Below, in pieces: positions 51,699 to 60,967 of a stretch of 64,000 nt of DNA. How positions within the stretch are numbered: position 1 is the stretch's first letter; every line of letters starts with the position of its first letter. A model generated the notes under the pieces. That model ran no database searches, was not told the origin of the DNA, and saw only the letters and a program-made list of their open reading frames with translations. The stretch spans positions 69,237 to 133,236 of the forward strand of contig NZ_QRUF01000002.1 in the NCBI RefSeq assembly GCF_003458415.1, in the 5' to 3' direction. This stretch comes from Collinsella sp. AF25-2LB (GTDB taxonomy: Bacteria > Actinomycetota > Coriobacteriia > Coriobacteriales > Coriobacteriaceae). The position numbers and the translations under genes are program-made.

Positions 51699-52468
51699 GC
51701 CACCACTCCTTTCGGCGGGTTGGCGGGGGCGGAAATCATGGGCAGGCTATCTACGGCGCTGCGTAGGGTCCGCGGTGCATGTGGAATATACGCGCCGTCG
51801 TGAATGCGACCGTCGCGGATGGTCACGGCACGGTCGGCCTCGGCGGCGATGCCGGGGTCGTGTGTGATAAGCACGATGGTTTTGCCGCGCTTCTGGAGCT
51901 TATGGAAGGTCTCCATCACAAGCGCTCCGGTGGCGGAGTCTAGGTTTCCCGTTGGCTCATCGGCCAGGATGATGGGCGGGTCATTGACGAGGGCGCGCGC
52001 GATGGCGACACGCTGCATCTGGCCGCCCGAGAGCTCGGATATGCGGTGGTCCCAGTGGTCGACGGGCAGCGTGACGGCCTGCAGCGCGTGCACGGCGCGC
52101 ATTTCGCGCTGGCTACGGGACACATTGGTGTAGGCCAGCGGCAGCATCACATTTTCGATAACCGACAGGCGCGGCAGCAGGTTGAAGCTCTGAAAGACAA
52201 AGCCAATGCTCAGGGCGCGAACTTCGGTGAGCTCGTCATCATCGAGCTCGGCCACGTTGAGCCCTTGCAGGTAGTAGTCGCCCGCCGTCGGCTTATCCAG
52301 GCAGCCTAGGATGTTCATGAGCGTTGATTTTCCCGAGCCCGAAGGGCCGGTAATGGCGACGAACTCGCCGGGATTTACCGCCAGGCTCACGTTATGCAGG
52401 ATGTGGGCGCAACCTGCCTCGCTCTCAAAGATGCGGTGCACGTTGCGGATGTCGATAACGGGACGCAT
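51695..52468 (-). CDS. MacB/LolD-type ABC transporter ATPase
   Basis: Encodes 257 residues. Walker A is FVAITGPSGSGKSTLMNILG, Q-loop GFVFQSFNLL, signature ELSGGQMQRVAIARALV, Walker B IILADEPTGNLD and H-loop LITHD. It pairs with the FtsX-type permease encoded downstream. Its start shares one base with the adaptor stop. The C-terminus has ~25 extra residues beyond the usual ATPase end. Confidence 0.95.
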   Translation of the reverse strand: MRPVIDIRNVHRIFESEAGCAHILHNVSLAVNPGEFVAITGPSGSGKSTLMNILGCLDKPTAGDYYLQGLNVAELDDDELTEVRALSIGFVFQSFNLLPRLSVIENVMLPLAYTNVSRSQREMRAVHALQAVTLPVDHWDHRISELSGGQMQRVAIARALVNDPPIILADEPTGNLDSATGALVMETFHKLQKRGKTIVLITHDPGIAAEADRAVTIRDGRIHDGAYIPHAPRTLRSAVDSLPMISAPANPPKGVVA

Positions 52469-53904
52469 TACATGCCCTCGTCGGCAGACATACTGCCCGA
52501 ATCCGCGCCGTAGCCGCCGTCAGCCGTTGCGTCCGCTCCGGTGTCCATGACGAGGGTGTCGCCATCGCGCAACTTGGTAACCGGCACGTTGGGGTTGATC
52601 TCGTTGCCCTGGTCGTCGCGCTTGACCTGTGTCTTGCCGACTACGGCTTCGTTGTCGTTTTGCGTCACGACTGTCACCTTCACGCGACGGGTTTGCTTGC
52701 CCTCGTCATCAGTCGCCACGTTGACGTAATAGTGTTCGCCGTCTTCGGTCATGAGCGCCATCGTCGGCACCATCACCACGTCGTCGAGCTGCTCGGTCAC
52801 CACTGATACCTCGGCCGTCATGCCCGGCTTCAGGCGCGCGTCGGGCGCCTCTATGAGAATGTCGACGTTAAAGGTTACGCTGCTGCCGTCACCGTTGGCG
52901 GCGTCAGAGTTTGCCACCGAGGCGATAGCCGTGACGGTGCCCTGGCTCACGATATCGGGAAACGCGGGATACGTGACGTTGGCGCTCTGCCCAACGGCGA
53001 TCTTGGCGATGTCCTTTTCGCCCACCTGCACGGTCACCTTCATCTTGGATAGGTCGGCGATCTGCATGCACTGTTTGCCGCCGCTCGTATCGCTTTCGCC
53101 CATGATCATGCCGCCTGTTACCGTGGCGCCCACCTTGGCGTTGAGCTCCACGATACTACCCGAGCTCGGGGCCGTGACCGTGCGACTGGCGGCCTTGGCG
53201 TTCGCCTGGTCGAGGTTTGCCTGGGCCGATGCCAGGCTGCGCTGCGCGGCCGATACGGCGTTCGTGTCCGCTGATGCGGCGGAGACGCCAGCCGCTGCGG
53301 AAGCTCCATCGACGTCCGTCGTTGGGGTGGTCTGCGCGGCGGTTGCGGCTTTCTGCGCGTTGGCGAGGTCTTCCTGGGCGGCTGCAACTGCACGCTGCGC
53401 CTCGGCAACGTTGCGATCGAGCTCGTCGTTTTTAATGGTCATAAGCACGTCGCCCTCGTTGACGGATTGGCCTGCCTGCACGTTGATCGAATCGACCGTA
53501 CCGTCGACAGAAGGGGAGACCACTGAGGACGAAATGGGTTTGAGCTGGCCTTTCGCCTCGACCGTTGTGGTAAACGTGCCCTCGGTCACCATGTCGGTCA
53601 CCGGCCCGTTGTTGCCTGCGGGCCGTGCGTTGATGGCTAAGGTCACGACAACGGCGATGAGCACAATGGCGGCCACGACGCCGGCCGCAATGCCGCGTCG
53701 GATGAGCTTTTTGCGTCGATGTTCGGCACGTTTTGCCTTGAGCTTGGCATATGCCTCTTCATCGGAAATCTCGGTCGCATCGTTCGCGCGTCCGCTCTGC
53801 TTATCGGCATGTACGTTTGTAATCAGAGGAATCGTTTCGGTGGCACCTTCGGGCGTGCGCTCGGTATCATCTGGGCCCGGGGTGATCGTGGGGACATTCG
53901 GCAT
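52468..53904 (-). CDS. HlyD/MacA-type membrane-fusion adaptor of the ABC exporter
   Basis: Encodes 478 residues. The start MPNVPTITPG follows AAAGGAG. A ~85-residue charged cytoplasmic segment precedes a membrane helix (about 88-112). The lipoyl-like half-motifs VSPSVDGTVDSINVQAGQSV and TVTAPSSGSIVELNAKVGA flank an Ala/Gln-rich helical hairpin (about 185-260), and a beta-barrel part follows (QVGEKDIAKIAVGQSANVTY). The C-terminal tail is Gly/Asp/Ser-rich. In Gram-positives such adaptors serve MacB-type exporters. Confidence 0.9.
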   Translation of the reverse strand: MPNVPTITPGPDDTERTPEGATETIPLITNVHADKQSGRANDATEISDEEAYAKLKAKRAEHRRKKLIRRGIAAGVVAAIVLIAVVVTLAINARPAGNNGPVTDMVTEGTFTTTVEAKGQLKPISSSVVSPSVDGTVDSINVQAGQSVNEGDVLMTIKNDELDRNVAEAQRAVAAAQEDLANAQKAATAAQTTPTTDVDGASAAAGVSAASADTNAVSAAQRSLASAQANLDQANAKAASRTVTAPSSGSIVELNAKVGATVTGGMIMGESDTSGGKQCMQIADLSKMKVTVQVGEKDIAKIAVGQSANVTYPAFPDIVSQGTVTAIASVANSDAANGDGSSVTFNVDILIEAPDARLKPGMTAEVSVVTEQLDDVVMVPTMALMTEDGEHYYVNVATDDEGKQTRRVKVTVVTQNDNEAVVGKTQVKRDDQGNEINPNVPVTKLRDGDTLVMDTGADATADGGYGADSGSMSADEGM

Positions 53905-53929
53905 AGCGTCTCCTTTATAGAAAGACCCT

Positions 53930-53968
53930 CGATAATTATATGCGCCCACCGGTTGGGGCGGGCGCATA
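53930..53968 (-). terminator. Probable terminator of the L,D-transpeptidase gene
   Basis: On the minus strand TATGCGCCC pairs with GGGCGCATA across a 12-base loop, followed by TAATTAT. The weak T-run lowers confidence. Confidence 0.5.
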
Positions 53969-54036
53969 GAACGGTTTCTTTCGGAACTGTTAGATTGGTC
54001 GCAGCGGTTCCACGTTGTATGAATGTGCGCGTTGCA

Positions 54037-55770
54037 CTACGAGTGCACGACCACGCACAGGCCGACTTTGATGCAGTCGTGAAGTGCCTTGGCGTCTGCC
54101 AGGCGCAGGTTGATGCAGCCGTGGCTGCCGCACCATTTGTACGACTCGGCGTTATCGAAGCTCTTGTCGTTTTGCCAGGTGGCATCATGGAAGCCGATCA
54201 TGTTGCCCTCAAACGGCATCCAGTAGCTCACCGGACTCTCGTATTTGGGCTTGCCGGTCTCGGGGTCCTTGGCTCCGATCAGGGTGCTGCCGCCGTCGTT
54301 GCTGTTGATCTGCCAGACGCCCTCGGGCGTGGCGTCCTCGCCCGGCTTGCCCGAGATAAAGTTGGCCTCCCAAACGATATTTCCGCTCTCGTCATAGTAG
54401 CGCGCGTGCTGCTCGGACAGGTCGACGTCGATATACGCCTTCCAGTCGGGCTCTCCCTTTGCGGTAAAGGTGTCGGCCTTCTGGGAGTACTTGATCTCGA
54501 TTTCGCCGGTCTGCTTGTTGTTAATGGCGTCCTCGACCTGCTTGGCGAGCGAGCTGCTGTCGATGGACCAACCAAAGTCGCCGCCTTCGACGGCGCACTG
54601 CTTGCCATCGGCGCGCGTCCACCAGCGAGTGGAGCCCACGGTATTAAAGCCGTTGGCGAGTTCGGCTGCCCAGCTGCTGATCTGCGACGTATCGAGCGTG
54701 GGGTTGGCCGGATCGGCAAAGCTGATCCACTGCAATACGGAGCTGCCATCAACCTTGCCGGCATCCTCGCCGTTGAGCTTGAGGGTCACGTTGACGCCCA
54801 GGAAGTTGTTGGCGGCATCGCATGCGGCCTGAATCTGATCATCGGTTAGCGTTCCATTGAGCGGCTCATAGGCATCGTTGCCGAGCTTGGAAAGATCTAC
54901 GGTCTCGGCCAGCGAGGCAAGCTCGAGCTCGGCATATTTAATGACATGCTCGCGGTTGAGTTTTTCGTTGGAGCGCGCCTTCTCGACGGCAAACTTGCCG
55001 GCCTGCTCGTCATAGGAGCTATTGGCCTCGAACGTGCCCGAACGGCCCTCGTTAAACTCGTCGATGGCGGCGCCCAGATCCTTCTCAAACTTCTTTTGGT
55101 CAAAGGTGTCGGAGAGCATGGACAGGTCGACGTCTTGATCAAGATCGACTTCGTTGGAGGTAGCGGTTGTTTTGGTTTTGCCGCTTAAGGATTCCACAAG
55201 GCGGACCGGCCATACAAAGGCTTCGTTGTGGCTGATAATCTCTTTTGCGGCAGCTTCGCCGTCGACAATGGGCTCATCGGACTCGGGCTGATAGGTCCAG
55301 CTAAAGTCATCGCCTGTCACGGTGAGCTTATAGTGCTTCCATGCCGAGTTGACCTTGGTGGCGGCAGACGAAGCGTTGGAGAACGAGACGTCGACGCCGG
55401 CGATGGTGGTATTGGGGTAGGCTACCTGTGAAAACGCTACGATGCCTACGATATAGACAATGACGATAAGACCTAAGACGACAAAGAGCGTCGTCTTTTT
55501 GCCTGACTTATTGTTCTCGGGGGACTTGCGCGCGGGGCCGCGATCGCCTCGGGCGTGCGTTGGGGGCTGCTTGGGCGCATTGCCGTTTGCCTGGCGCTGC
55601 TGACGTTGTTGACGATGCTGTCGCTGTTGGTTCGGGCGTTGAGAAGCGTTTGCCGCACCACGCTGCTGACCGGGGCTCGGCGCGATAGGACGCGGCGACT
55701 GAACGCCGCCGGTGTGCCTGCTCGGCTGCTGCGGATCGGGAATCAGTTGAGTTCGATCGTTTTGCGACAT
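54037..55770 (-). CDS. Membrane-anchored L,D-transpeptidase (YkuD) with peptidoglycan-binding domain
   Basis: Encodes 577 residues. ATG 55770 has GAAGGA at proper distance; ATG 55779 is too close to it. The first ~95 residues are a Pro/Gln/Arg-rich cytoplasmic tail. One membrane helix (about 100-125, TTLFVVLGLIVIVYIVGIVA) follows. The extracellular part has PG-binding-4-like repeats to ~440, and the C-terminal YkuD domain has IGFHDATWQ and SHGCINLRLADA with the nucleophile Cys near 552. It makes 3-3 cross-links or anchors proteins in the wall. Confidence 0.92.
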   Translation of the reverse strand: MSQNDRTQLIPDPQQPSRHTGGVQSPRPIAPSPGQQRGAANASQRPNQQRQHRQQRQQRQANGNAPKQPPTHARGDRGPARKSPENNKSGKKTTLFVVLGLIVIVYIVGIVAFSQVAYPNTTIAGVDVSFSNASSAATKVNSAWKHYKLTVTGDDFSWTYQPESDEPIVDGEAAAKEIISHNEAFVWPVRLVESLSGKTKTTATSNEVDLDQDVDLSMLSDTFDQKKFEKDLGAAIDEFNEGRSGTFEANSSYDEQAGKFAVEKARSNEKLNREHVIKYAELELASLAETVDLSKLGNDAYEPLNGTLTDDQIQAACDAANNFLGVNVTLKLNGEDAGKVDGSSVLQWISFADPANPTLDTSQISSWAAELANGFNTVGSTRWWTRADGKQCAVEGGDFGWSIDSSSLAKQVEDAINNKQTGEIEIKYSQKADTFTAKGEPDWKAYIDVDLSEQHARYYDESGNIVWEANFISGKPGEDATPEGVWQINSNDGGSTLIGAKDPETGKPKYESPVSYWMPFEGNMIGFHDATWQNDKSFDNAESYKWCGSHGCINLRLADAKALHDCIKVGLCVVVHS

Positions 55771-55873
55771 CGTATGCATATCCTTCGAATTTCGCCTTGC
55801 GGCTCATCGTGTTTTTACTGGGCTTGCATTATAGCGATTGCCCTGCTGTTTGTGGTACGGAAACGGTGGCATT

Positions 55874-55901
55874 CAAAAGAGGTGGGACATTTGTCCCACC
55901 T
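55874..55901 (-). terminator. Terminator of the serine dehydratase gene
   Basis: On the minus strand AGGTGGGACA/TGTCCCACCT (perfect 10 bp, 2-base loop) is followed by CTTTTGA. Confidence 0.75.
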
Positions 55902-55919
55902 TTGAGTCGTTCTTAGCCG

Positions 55920-57527
55920 TTATCCGCACACACCGCATTTTGCACAGGCTGAAAGTGCGGCCGGAGCCTGCGCGATGCCGCCCTTTGCCGTCTCGCGCAG
56001 CGTGGCCGGCAACGCGTGGCCCACTGAGAGCATGACATGTGCCATCTGGTCAAACGGAACCAGGCTCTTAATTCCTGCGAGGGCGAGTTGTGCCGAACTA
56101 AAGGCCGCTGCCACGCCGATGGCGTTGCGGTTTTGGCAGGGCACCTCCACGAGGCCACCGACGGGGTCACAAACGAGGCCCAGCAGGTTACTCAGCGCGA
56201 TGGAACTGGCGTCGAGCGCCTGCTCGGGCGTGCCGCCGAGCATCTGCACCAGCGCGGCGGCTGCCATGGCGGCGGCGCTTCCCACCTCGGCCTGGCAGCC
56301 GCCCTCGGCACCGGCGACGCAGGCGCTCGTGGTGAGGTTGAGGCCGATAGCGGCTGCGCAGTAGAGCGCGTCCATGACCTGCTCGTCGTCGAGCTGAAGG
56401 TGATCGGCCAGCGCCAGCACGCAGCCGGGCACGACACCCGCGGAGCCTGCCGTCGGAGCTGCGACGATCACACCCATCGTGGCGGAACGCTCGAGCACGG
56501 CCATCGCGCGGGCCACGGCGTCGGTCTGGACGACGCCCATCAGGCTTTCACTCAAATCGTTGCGGCCTGTGGCATCGACGAGTTTAGCCTCGCCGCCGAT
56601 AAGCCCGCCGAGTGAGCGCAGCGGATTTGCGAGTGGGGCCGTGGTCTCCTCGCGCATGACGTCGAGCACGCGGCGCATGGCGGCGACGGCGTGGGCCTCG
56701 CCGGTCAGACGCGCCTCGCGAACGGCCATGACGGCGCCGATGCTGAGCCCCTGTTCCTCACACGCATCGAGCAGCTGCTCGCCGTCGTCGAAGATTTCCT
56801 TGGCCGAGACGCCGGGGGAGAGCGACGAGGCAGAACCGGGGAGCTCGATAAAGGTCGCGTAATCGACATTGTCGAGTTTGCGTAGCATGGGGATAACGGT
56901 GTCGTCGGGCGCGCCGTCGGTCTCAAAGACGGAGTAGGCCTGGCCGCCCACTTCGGTGCGGTAGGTGCGGCAGAAGGCGATGTTCACGTGGGCGTAGGCG
57001 AGCAGGTTGGTGAGCGCGGCGAGCACGCCGGGGACGTCGTAGTGCGCCACGAAGAGTGTGGAGTACATGCCCGAGATGTCGACGCCGACGCCGTTAATGC
57101 GGCTGATGCGCATCTTGCCGCCGCCCAGGCTCTCACCGCGGACCTGTGCCGTGGCGCCCGTGTCGTCGACCATGTCGATGTCGACGGTGTTGGGGTGGAT
57201 GGAGGCGTCGTCGCCCTTGATGTCAAAGTGATATTCGAGGCCCTGCTCGTGCGCGAGGTCGAAGGCCTGCTTGATGTTCTCGTCATCGGTGTCGAGGCCC
57301 AGGATACCCGCGACGAGCGCGCGGTCGGTGCCGTGGCCGCGGTAGGTGTGGGCGAAGGAGTTCCACAGGCCAAAGGTGACTTTGGTGATGCGGCCTTCCA
57401 ACAGGCTGGCGGCAACTTGGGCGCAGCGCAGGGCGCCGGCGGTGTGCGATGAGCTGGGGCCGACCATGACGGGGCCCAAGATCTCGAATGCCGAGGTCGT
57501 AGCTAGTGTTTGCGGCTTGCCTGCCAT
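55920..57527 (-). CDS. sdaA: L-serine dehydratase, single-chain iron-sulfur type
   Basis: Encodes 535 residues. The start MAGKPQTLATTSAFEILGPV follows AAAAGGAG. The N-terminal beta-domain contains GPVMVGPSSSHTAGALRCAQ, then an ACT-like segment (DVPGVLAALTNLLAYAHVNI). The C-terminal alpha-domain has GVIVAAPTAGSAGVVPG and Fe-S cysteines in VAGAEGGCQAEVG and VCDPVGGLVEVPCQNRNA, and ends in CAKCGVCG. It deaminates serine to pyruvate and ammonia, an oxygen-sensitive reaction common in anaerobes. Confidence 0.95.
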   Translation of the reverse strand: MAGKPQTLATTSAFEILGPVMVGPSSSHTAGALRCAQVAASLLEGRITKVTFGLWNSFAHTYRGHGTDRALVAGILGLDTDDENIKQAFDLAHEQGLEYHFDIKGDDASIHPNTVDIDMVDDTGATAQVRGESLGGGKMRISRINGVGVDISGMYSTLFVAHYDVPGVLAALTNLLAYAHVNIAFCRTYRTEVGGQAYSVFETDGAPDDTVIPMLRKLDNVDYATFIELPGSASSLSPGVSAKEIFDDGEQLLDACEEQGLSIGAVMAVREARLTGEAHAVAAMRRVLDVMREETTAPLANPLRSLGGLIGGEAKLVDATGRNDLSESLMGVVQTDAVARAMAVLERSATMGVIVAAPTAGSAGVVPGCVLALADHLQLDDEQVMDALYCAAAIGLNLTTSACVAGAEGGCQAEVGSAAAMAAAALVQMLGGTPEQALDASSIALSNLLGLVCDPVGGLVEVPCQNRNAIGVAAAFSSAQLALAGIKSLVPFDQMAHVMLSVGHALPATLRETAKGGIAQAPAALSACAKCGVCG

Positions 57528-57550
57528 GGCTGCTCCTTTTCTATCCCTTC

Positions 57551-57669
57551 GTCCCGAGGGCGGGGCATAAGGTCGCCTGCTCGGACAGTCCTGCTCGCAC
57601 GGAGAGCACATTAAGTGCTCTCCGGCTCGTGCGGAACTCGCGATCGACCTTATGCCCCGCCCTCGGGAC
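57551..57669 (-). repeat. Foldback element B: inverted relative of element A
   Basis: The arms 57551-57575 and 57645-57669 are perfectly complementary over 25 bases (GTCCCGAGGGCGGGGCATAA...), extending a few bases with a mismatch. The interior has a 9-bp hairpin GGAGAGCAC-ATTAA-GTGCTCTCC. Read on the minus strand the interior shares TCGCGAGTTCCGCACG, AGCACTTAATGTGCT and GCAGGACTGT with element A in the same order and spacing. Confidence 0.85.
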
Positions 57670-57761
57670 TAAGGATACATGGTAGAGGCGCGTGTGCTCC
57701 AAAATTCATTGGCTGGTGACCTATTCCATGTCCCGCAGTGGCTCATCTTCACCACCGGTTA

Positions 57762-57800
57762 AATAAAAAAGAAGTACCGGTTGGGACCGGTACTTCTTTT
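57762..57800 (-). terminator. Terminator of metK
   Basis: AAAAGAAGTACCGG and CCGGTACTTCTTTT form a perfect 14-bp stem with a 6-base loop; on the minus strand TTTTTTATTT follows. It can also act from the opposite side. Confidence 0.9.
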
Positions 57801-57838
57801 GAAAGTGTATATATTGTTGTGACCTTAGCGGTTCTTAA

Positions 57839-59119
<1,281 letters not shown>

Positions 59120-59142
59120 GATTGTCCTTTCAAAAACGTGTC

Positions 59143-59170
59143 CCGGCGACCGTTACCATTCCGCCGGGCT
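59143..59170 (-). other. Leader hairpin upstream of metK
   Basis: On the minus strand CCCGGCG and CGCCGGG enclose GAATGGTAACGGT about 25 bases before metK. It does not match the S-box, SAM-II or SMK consensus that I know, so its role is open. Confidence 0.4.
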
Positions 59171-59224
59171 CTCTATGCAAGGGCACATCATAGCGCGTAA
59201 ATCAAACATTCACACCCTTTCCGC

Positions 59225-59322
59225 ACCTACTCATTGGGGACAGACTTAAATGATCAGCCTTGCCTAAGTGCCGACAGGTTGCCCAAAGAATGGTCATTTA
59301 AGTCTGTCCCCAATGAGTAGGT
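59225..59322. repeat. Palindromic element with 29-bp perfect arms between metK and gltX
   Basis: The arm ACCTACTCATTGGGGACAGA continuing CTTAAATGA (59225-59253) is perfectly repeated in inverted orientation at 59294-59322, with a 40-base loop that carries no ORF. It resembles dispersed REP-like palindromes; only one copy is in the window. Confidence 0.8.
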
Positions 59323-59402
59323 AGGTGCCCTTTGTGCGGAGGTTGCTTTGATGCTTTATACTGATGCGGTTAGACATCCATCCTGCAATCGAGGAGATTT
59401 CC

Positions 59403-60878
59403 ATGGCATCAGACGTTCGCGTCCGCTTTGCACCCTCACCGACGGGCAAGCTGCACATCGGCGGCGCCCGCACCGCTATCTATAACTGGGCTTTCGCCCG
59501 TGCTAACGGCGGCACGTTCATCCTGCGCATCGATGACACCGACCCCACCCGCTCCACCGACGAGAACACGCAGATCATTCTGCGCGCCATGCGTTGGCTG
59601 GGCCTGGACTGGGACGAGGGTCCCGAGGTGGGCGGCGATTTTGGCCCCTACGCCCAGACCGAGCGCCTGGACCTGTACAAGCAGGCCGCCCAGAAGCTTT
59701 GGGACGAGGGCAAGGCCTATCCCTGCTTCTGCACCAAGGAGCAGCTCGACGCCGACCGCAAGGCCGCGCAGGAGCGCAAGGACCCCTTCCAGGGCTATCA
59801 GCGCCGTTGCCGCAATCTTGATCCCGAGGAGGCCCGCCGTCGCATCGAGGCCGGCGAGTCCTACGTCCTTCGCATCAAGGTGCCCGAGGACCGCGGCGAC
59901 GTCGTTATCCACGATGCCGTCCACGGCGAGGTGACCTTCGATGCCAAGGAGCTCGACGACTTTGTCATCTTCCGCTCCGATGGCACGCCCACGTACAACT
60001 TCGCGACTGTCGTCGACGACGCCATGATGAAGATCACCCATGTCATCCGCGGCGACGACCACCTGTCCAACACCCCGCGTCAGGTCATGGTCTACGAGGC
60101 CCTCGGCGCGCCCGTGCCCACGTTCGCCCACATCTCCATGATCTTGGGTGCCGACGGCAAAAAGCTCTCCAAGCGCCACGGCGCCACCTCGGTGGAGGAG
60201 TACCGCGACGCCGGTTACCTGTCCGACGCCTTCGTCAACTATCTGGCGCTGCTCGGCTGGTCGCTCGACGGCGAGACCACGATCATCCCGCGCGATGTCC
60301 TGGCCAGCAAGTTCTCGCTCGACCGCATCTCCAAGAACCCGGCGACCTTCGACCCCAAGAAGCTTGATTGGGTTAATGCCGAGTACATCAATGGCATGTC
60401 CGATGCTCAGTTTGCCGATGAGATCATGGTCCCCGAGCTGCACGAGGCGGGTCTTATCGAGGGTAATGTCGAGTACGGCGAGGATTGGATCGATGCGCTT
60501 GCTGCCATCGTTAAGCCGCGCACCAAGATGCCGGCCGACGCCGTGACCGTCGCCGCTCCCATCTTTGCTACGGTCGAGACGCTTGAGTATGACGAGAAGT
60601 CCGTCAACAAGGGCCTGGCCAAGGAAGGCATGGGTGCCATTCTGGATGCCGCCAAGGCCGCGCTCGAGGGCGTGGACGAGTGGACGGCTGTCAACATTGA
60701 CGCCGCGCTTGAGCCGCTTCCCGAGCAGATGGACCTTAAGAAGCGCGTGGTGTTCCAGGCCGTGCGCGTCGCCGTCTGCGGCAACATGGTGAGTCCTCCG
60801 CTGGGCGAGACCATGGCGCTCGTCGGCCGCGACGACTGCCTGGCGCGCATCGACCGCGCCCGCACGATGGCGCTGTAA
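59403..60878 (+). CDS. gltX: Glutamyl-tRNA synthetase
   Basis: Encodes 491 residues. ATG 59403 follows GAGGAG. Class I motif RFAPSPTGKLHIGGARTAIY (HIGG for HIGH) and KLSKRHGATS near 258 for the KMSKS loop are intact. FILRIDDTDPTRSTDEN, then DGTPTYNFATVVDDAMM and THVIRGDDHLSNTPRQ are family blocks. It charges tRNA-Glu, whose CTC isoacceptors are encoded twice in this window. In bacteria lacking GlnRS it also mischarges tRNA-Gln. Confidence 0.96.
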   Translation: MASDVRVRFAPSPTGKLHIGGARTAIYNWAFARANGGTFILRIDDTDPTRSTDENTQIILRAMRWLGLDWDEGPEVGGDFGPYAQTERLDLYKQAAQKLWDEGKAYPCFCTKEQLDADRKAAQERKDPFQGYQRRCRNLDPEEARRRIEAGESYVLRIKVPEDRGDVVIHDAVHGEVTFDAKELDDFVIFRSDGTPTYNFATVVDDAMMKITHVIRGDDHLSNTPRQVMVYEALGAPVPTFAHISMILGADGKKLSKRHGATSVEEYRDAGYLSDAFVNYLALLGWSLDGETTIIPRDVLASKFSLDRISKNPATFDPKKLDWVNAEYINGMSDAQFADEIMVPELHEAGLIEGNVEYGEDWIDALAAIVKPRTKMPADAVTVAAPIFATVETLEYDEKSVNKGLAKEGMGAILDAAKAALEGVDEWTAVNIDAALEPLPEQMDLKKRVVFQAVRVAVCGNMVSPPLGETMALVGRDDCLARIDRARTMAL

Positions 60879-60901
60879 TCGCTGCGCAAATGTATGTATC
60901 C

Positions 60902-60936
60902 GAGCCCCGTTCACTCAGAGCGGGGCTCTTGTTTCT
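60902..60936 (+). terminator. Terminator after gltX
   Basis: GAGCCCCG/CGGGGCTC stem with an 11-base loop, followed by TTGTTTCT. Confidence 0.8.
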
Positions 60937-60967
60937 GTAGACGTATGGGATAGGAGGTGCTGGGGCC

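Noticed and set aside
59120..59224. SAM riboswitch before metK
   Set aside because: Only one hairpin is visible and no S-box, SAM-II or SMK consensus could be matched by eye.
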